From NCBI RefSeq assembly GCF_018904615.1, contig NZ_JADCNH010000020.1, forward strand, positions 1-64,000: a DNA stretch of 64,000 nt, in the 5' to 3' direction. Shown one piece after another: positions 60,220 to 64,000 of this stretch (its first letter is position 1; each line of letters begins with the position of its first letter). The stretch is from Verticiella alkaliphila (GTDB taxonomy: Bacteria; Pseudomonadota; Gammaproteobacteria; Burkholderiales; Burkholderiaceae_B). The notes under the pieces were generated by a model. It saw only the letters and a program-made list of their open reading frames with translations, did not search any database and was not told the origin of the DNA. Made by a program: the position numbers and the translations under genes.

Positions 60220-61599
60220 ATGAGCCGTGTCAACGACATCGTGGCCGGCATCGCCGCTCGCATCGAGCGCGGCGATCTGCGGCCGGCCGAGCGCCTGCCC
60301 TCGGTACGCGCCGGCGCTGCCGCACATGGCGTATCGAAGAACACGCTTGCCGAAGCCTACGATCGGCTGGTGGCCCTCGGCCTGCTCGAGGCGCGCCCCG
60401 GCTCCGGCTACTACGTCGGCCAGGCGCGCCATGCATCCGCGCAGCCGGTGGCGCCGCATGTCGTGGAAGCCATCGATACCGTGTCGCTGTTGCGCGAGCA
60501 GCTCGTGCAGCACTACGCCGTGCGCGTGGGCGATGGCAGGGCGCCACCTGCGTGGATGGCGCGGTTCGATCTGCCCCGGCCGAGCGCGGCAGGGCGTGCC
60601 GCAGATGTCGAGCTCGAGCACGGCTATGGCAACCCGTGGGGCAACGCGCCGTTGCGCGATCGCCTCGCGCAGACGCTGGCCGAGCGCGGCATCACGGCCG
60701 GCATCGAGCAGATCCTGCTCACGCACGGCGCCAATCACGCGCTCGATCTGGTGGCGCGGCAACTCCTGCAGCCGGGCGACGTCGTCCTCGTCGACACACC
60801 CGGCTACTATCCGTTGTTTGGCAAACTGCGACTGTCCAATGTGCGTGTCGTCGGCGTGCGTCGGCTGCCGGACGGGCCGGACGTCGAGGACCTTGCCGCC
60901 AAGGTTGCGGCCTTCAAGCCGAAGGTCTTCTTCACGCAGTCGCTGGCGCACAACCCGACAGGCGGCTCCCTGACGCTGCCGGTGGCGCACCGCGTGCTGC
61001 GCGTGGCCACCGAAGCGGGCATGTATATCGTCGAGGATGACCCCTTTGCCGACATCCTGCCCAGCACCAGCCCGCGTCTGGCGACGCTGGACCAGTTGGA
61101 ACGCGTCGTTTATGTTGGAACATTTTCGAAGACGCTGTCGGCCAGTCTGCGCGTGGGCTACGTGGCCGGCGCGCCTGCGCTCATGAAGACGCTGTGCGAC
61201 CTGAAGATGCTGACGGTGGTGAGCACGTCGGATTTCGTCGAGCGCCTGGTATTCAACCTGATGGCCCGCGGCCAGTATCTGCGCCACGTGCGGCGCCTGC
61301 GCGGCCATGTGGAGCGGGCCCAGCGGGATGCGGCCAACGCCCTGGAGGGATTGGGCCTGACCCTGTCGCACGTGGGCGGCGGGGGTTTCTATCTCTGGGT
61401 GGAACTGGCGCCGCACATCGACGAACTCGCGCTGGTGCGGGCAGCCGCGCGGGAAAGCGTGTTCCTCGCACCGGGGTCGGTGTTTCGCACCGAACGTGTG
61501 GACCAGCCACCCGCGCTACGGGTGAATGTCGCCTACGCCAATGATCCGAGATTCGTGGACTTCATGCGCCGGCACGCTGGGGGACGGGCTCCCCGGTGA
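60220..61599 (+). CDS. MocR-type regulator (GntR HTH + PLP aminotransferase domain)
   Basis: Chimeric regulator of 459 aa. N-terminal GntR winged helix (IAARIERGDLRPAERLPSVR, HGVSKNTLAEAYDRLVALGLLEARPGSG) joined by a linker to an aminotransferase-fold domain with PLP Lys304 (GTFSKTLSASLRVGY) and the HNPTGG and EDDPFADI motifs. Such proteins usually sense an amine or PLP-reactive ligand, which is odd for a mevalonate operon; other targets remain possible. GGAGGAGA precedes ATG 60220. Divergent from dctP with shared repeats; converges with fahA. Confidence 0.9.
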   Translation: MSRVNDIVAGIAARIERGDLRPAERLPSVRAGAAAHGVSKNTLAEAYDRLVALGLLEARPGSGYYVGQARHASAQPVAPHVVEAIDTVSLLREQLVQHYAVRVGDGRAPPAWMARFDLPRPSAAGRAADVELEHGYGNPWGNAPLRDRLAQTLAERGITAGIEQILLTHGANHALDLVARQLLQPGDVVLVDTPGYYPLFGKLRLSNVRVVGVRRLPDGPDVEDLAAKVAAFKPKVFFTQSLAHNPTGGSLTLPVAHRVLRVATEAGMYIVEDDPFADILPSTSPRLATLDQLERVVYVGTFSKTLSASLRVGYVAGAPALMKTLCDLKMLTVVSTSDFVERLVFNLMARGQYLRHVRRLRGHVERAQRDAANALEGLGLTLSHVGGGGFYLWVELAPHIDELALVRAAARESVFLAPGSVFRTERVDQPPALRVNVAYANDPRFVDFMRRHAGGRAPR

Positions 61600-61641
61600 G
61601 GCGCTGCGGATCAGACGCCGCGCGAGGGCGGCATCTGATCG

Positions 61642-61661
61642 CATGCGGCGAATGCCGCGTG
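61642..61661. terminator. Weak hairpin between the convergent MocR gene and fahA
   Basis: Arms 61642-61649 and 61654-61661 (one G-T pair) around GAAT. A second overlapping pairing (61628-61634 with 61652-61658) is possible. GC-rich, without a U-run. Placed between two convergent stops, so a termination role is plausible but weakly supported. Confidence 0.3.
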
Positions 61662-61668
61662 CCGCGTG

Positions 61669-62994
61669 TCAGCCCAACAAGGCAGGCAGGACGGTGCCAG
61701 CAGAATCGCCGAAACCGATCCGGCGAAAGCCTTCCTTCTCGCACCAGCCGCGCAGGATGATCTCATCGCCATCCTGCAGGAAGGTGCGCTCTTCGCCCCA
61801 GGGCAGGGCGACGGGCTTCTGGCCGCCGCTGCTCAGTTCCAGCAGCGAGCCGGCCTCGTCAGCGTTGGGACCGGACAACGTGCCCGTGCCGAAGAGATCG
61901 CCTGCCTGCAGATTGCAGCCATTGACCGTATGGTGGGCCACGAGCTGCGCGGCGTTCCAGTAGGCGTGGCGATAGTTCGACTCGGCCAGCAGGGCGGGCG
62001 CGGCGTTGGCTTCGCGCGATCGCTGGGTCGTGATGAGCGTCTGCAGATGGACGTCCAGCGCGCCTTCGGCGCGGTTCTGTTCGCTCGACAGGTAAGGCAG
62101 GGGCGCCGGGTCACCCGCGGGGCGCTCCCAGGCGGTACGGAAGGGCTCCAGCGCCTCGAGCGTCACGATCCACGGCGAGAGCGTGGTGGCGAAGCTCTTG
62201 GAGAGGAAGGGGCCGAGCGGCTGATATTCCCAGGCCTGGATGTCGCGGGCGGACCAGTCGTTCAAAAGGCACAGGCCGAAGATGCGCGATTCGGCGTCTT
62301 CCAGGCGGATGCGCGTGCCCTGGGCATTGCCCGGGCCGATGAAGATGCCCATCTCGGTCTCGTAATCGAGCCGCTGGCAGGGCGAGAACTGCGGCTCGGT
62401 CGCGCCCTTGGGCAGGATCTGGCCGACGGGACGCGGAAACTGCTGGCCCGAGACGCCCAGGCTGGAGGCGCGGCCGTGATAGCCGATGGGCACCCACTTG
62501 TAGTTGGGCAGCAGCGGATTATCGGGACGGAACTGCTTGCCGATCGTCGTCGCGTGATGGATGGACGTATAGAAGTCCGTGTAGTCGCCCACTTGCGCGG
62601 GCAGGGTGTACTCCACGTCCGCCTGCGGCACCAGCACCTTGGCGATCGCGCTCTGCTGAGCCGAGCCTTCGCGCAGCCCGCGAGACAGGGCCAGGCGCAG
62701 CGCCGACCACACTTCGAAGCCCGCGGCCATGAGTTCATTCAACCCTGGCAGCTTGCCGTTGCAGGCGGCGAGCGCATCGTGCGCACGGCCCGTGAATACC
62801 TTGGCCGCATGCAGGGCGCGCAGATCCACGATCTGGTCGCCGATGGCCACGCCAGGGCGAAAGCTCTCCGCGCTGTCGCGGCGACGAAAGACGCCGAACG
62901 GCAGGTTCTGGATGGGAAAGTCCGTGTCCGGCTGATTGGCCGATTCCACCCAGCTGCGCAGCTGGGCGTCATGTGTCTCGTTCAGTTGGGGCAT
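61669..62994 (-). CDS. fahA: Fumarylacetoacetase
   Basis: Last enzyme of tyrosine/homogentisate degradation, cleaving fumarylacetoacetate to fumarate and acetoacetate; 441 aa. The N-terminal SH3-like part (FPIQNLPFGVFRR) and the FAH domain are present: VGDYTDFYTSIHHATTIGKQFRP with the catalytic His and metal Asp, YKWVPIGYHGRASS, YETEMGIFIGPGN metal-binding Glu, LLNDWSARDIQAWEYQPLGPF. ATG 62994 begins MPQLNETHD; the longer frame is antisense to hmgA. It follows hmgA by 20 bases in one transcript. Confidence 0.95.
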   Translation of the reverse strand: MPQLNETHDAQLRSWVESANQPDTDFPIQNLPFGVFRRRDSAESFRPGVAIGDQIVDLRALHAAKVFTGRAHDALAACNGKLPGLNELMAAGFEVWSALRLALSRGLREGSAQQSAIAKVLVPQADVEYTLPAQVGDYTDFYTSIHHATTIGKQFRPDNPLLPNYKWVPIGYHGRASSLGVSGQQFPRPVGQILPKGATEPQFSPCQRLDYETEMGIFIGPGNAQGTRIRLEDAESRIFGLCLLNDWSARDIQAWEYQPLGPFLSKSFATTLSPWIVTLEALEPFRTAWERPAGDPAPLPYLSSEQNRAEGALDVHLQTLITTQRSREANAAPALLAESNYRHAYWNAAQLVAHHTVNGCNLQAGDLFGTGTLSGPNADEAGSLLELSSGGQKPVALPWGEERTFLQDGDEIILRGWCEKEGFRRIGFGDSAGTVLPALLG

Positions 62995-63014
62995 GAGGAT
63001 CTTGTCGTGGGCAG

Positions 63015-64000
63015 TCAGGGTTGCGCAGGGTTGAAATGCTTCTTCAGCCCTTGCCAGCATTGATAGTAATCGCTCTGAAGGAGCGGGGAGCCGAGCGCGC
63101 GCGCGGTCGGGCGGATCACGCCGCGCGTCTCGAACATGAAGGCCATCGTGTCGCGGATGTAGTGCGGCTTGGTCGTGTCGGCCTGGGTCGCCTTCTCGAA
63201 GGTGTCGGCATCCGGGCCATGGCTGCTCATGCAGTTGTGCAGGCTCGCGCCGCCGGGGGCGAAGCCTTCGGCCTTGGCGTCGTACACGCCCTGGATGAGA
63301 CCCATGAATTCGCTGGCGACGTTGCGGTGGAACCAGGGCGGACGGAAGGTGCCCTCCATCGCGAGCACGCGCGGCGGAAAGATCGCGAAATCCATGTTGC
63401 CCACGCCAGCGGTGTCCGAAGGCGAGGTGAGCACCGTGAAGATCGACGGATCGGGATGATCGAAACTGATCGAGCCGATCACGTTGAAATGGCGAAGGTC
63501 GTATTTGTAGGGATAATGCGTGCCGTGCCAGGCCACGACGTCCAGCGGGGAGTGGTCCAGCGCGCACTGCCAGAAGCCGCCGGTGAACTTGGCGATCAGC
63601 GTGAAGCTGCCTTCCACGTCTTCGTAGGCGGCCGCCGGTGCCAGGAAATCCCGCGCATTGGCCAGGCCATTCGAGCCGATCGGGCCCAGTTCCGGCGGGC
63701 GCAGCGAGGCACCGAAGTTCTCCAGCACGTAGCCGCGCGCCTCGCCGTCGGGCAGCTCCACCGTGAAGCGCACACCACGCGGGATCACCACGATCTCCAA
63801 CGGCTCGGCGTCAATCACGCCCAGCTCAGTGCGCATCCGCAGGCGGCCGAGCTGCGGCACGATGAGGAGCTCGCCATCGGCGTCATAGAAGAAGCGGCCC
63901 GTCATGTCGCGGTTGCAGGCGTAGAGATGAATCCCCACGCCGGTGTGCGCCTCGGGGCTGCCATTGCCGGCCCAGGTGACCATGCCGTCGATGAAGTCGG
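63015..64000 (-). CDS. hmgA: Homogentisate 1,2-dioxygenase (5'-truncated by window edge)
   Basis: Fe(II) ring-cleaving dioxygenase converting homogentisate to maleylacetoacetate. About 328 codons of the usual 430-440 are in the window, and the frame runs off the right edge (DFIDG precedes MVTWAGNG), so the N-terminus is missing. Iron ligands are visible: His and Glu in [13 protein letters not shown], and the later His in [14 protein letters not shown]. The [18 protein letters not shown]-like region and [24 protein letters not shown] are diagnostic. Operon with fahA; maleylacetoacetate isomerase and the IclR-type regulator are not seen. Confidence 0.95.
   Translation of the reverse strand, partial: DFIDGMVTWAGNGSPEAHTGVGIHLYACNRDMTGRFFYDADGELLIVPQLGRLRMRTELGVIDAEPLEIVVIPRGVRFTVELPDGEARGYVLENFGASLRPPELGPIGSNGLANARDFLAPAAAYEDVEGSFTLIAKFTGGFWQCALDHSPLDVVAWHGTHYPYKYDLRHFNVIGSISFDHPDPSIFTVLTSPSDTAGVGNMDFAIFPPRVLAMEGTFRPPWFHRNVASEFMGLIQGVYDAKAEGFAPGGASLHNCMSSHGPDADTFEKATQADTTKPHYIRDTMAFMFETRGVIRPTARALGSPLLQSDYYQCWQGLKKHFNPAQP

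Noticed and set aside
1-64000. tRNA, rRNA, CRISPR arrays, insertion sequences, phage genes
   Set aside because: Looked for by eye; no cloverleaf-like conserved segments, regular repeat-spacer arrays, transposase/integrase frames or terminal inverted repeats with target duplications were seen.

Overview
The window is a chromosomal stretch of a G+C-rich betaproteobacterium, most likely Burkholderiales and probably Alcaligenaceae (Bordetella/Achromobacter/Pusillimonas type). The evidence is four orphan Bug-family tricarboxylate-type binding proteins, the dapA-bamC pair, the darP/pmbA divergent pair, a Mn-type SodA, a large-subunit KatE and several CoA-dependent acid catabolic operons. Genes are densely packed with short gaps and many ATGA-type overlaps. 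I saw no rRNA, tRNA, CRISPR array, insertion sequence or prophage gene.

Layout, 0-21 kb (mostly housekeeping): a DUF6351 hydrolase-like exported protein (possibly cut by the left edge); a DUF72 protein divergent from a UvrD/Rep helicase; a sodA-ZIP-corA metal/oxidative-stress operon behind a Fur-box-like site; 3-methyladenine glycosylase; pldA with a secreted nuclease; dapA-bamC ending in a perfect 17-bp terminator hairpin; a UspA protein; a carboxylesterase-darP pair divergent from pmbA and an NRDE-domain gene; then a MASE1-PAS protein followed by an unusual hydrolase-NTF2-acyl-CoA-binding fusion.

21-34 kb (catabolic): a GntR/FCD regulator divergent from an operon of enoyl-CoA hydratase, ABC importer (binding protein, fused permease, ATPase), CoA-transferase and quinone oxidoreductase, which reads as import, CoA activation and oxidation of an unknown carboxylic acid. 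Next is a divergent cluster (nitrilase, Bug, MlrC/M81 on one strand; class III aminotransferase and RpiR regulator on the other) around two palindromes.

34-39 kb: glnS, then recQ overlapping rpoN (sigma-54). 39-51 kb: Bug/LysR, enoyl-CoA hydratase, carboxymuconolactone decarboxylase with a LigI-like amidohydrolase, GST, a second CoA-transferase, and a hydrolase-Bug-Bug-enolase operon in which the enolase gene appears frameshifted. 51-56 kb: bioB with an EamA transporter, and katE.

56-64 kb: degradative HMG-CoA reductase (mvaA) with a complete DctPQM TRAP transporter and a divergent MocR-type regulator, suggesting mevalonate uptake and catabolism; then fahA and the 3' part of hmgA (tyrosine/homogentisate degradation), cut by the right edge. 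All functional calls come from reading the translations and motifs, with no database search.
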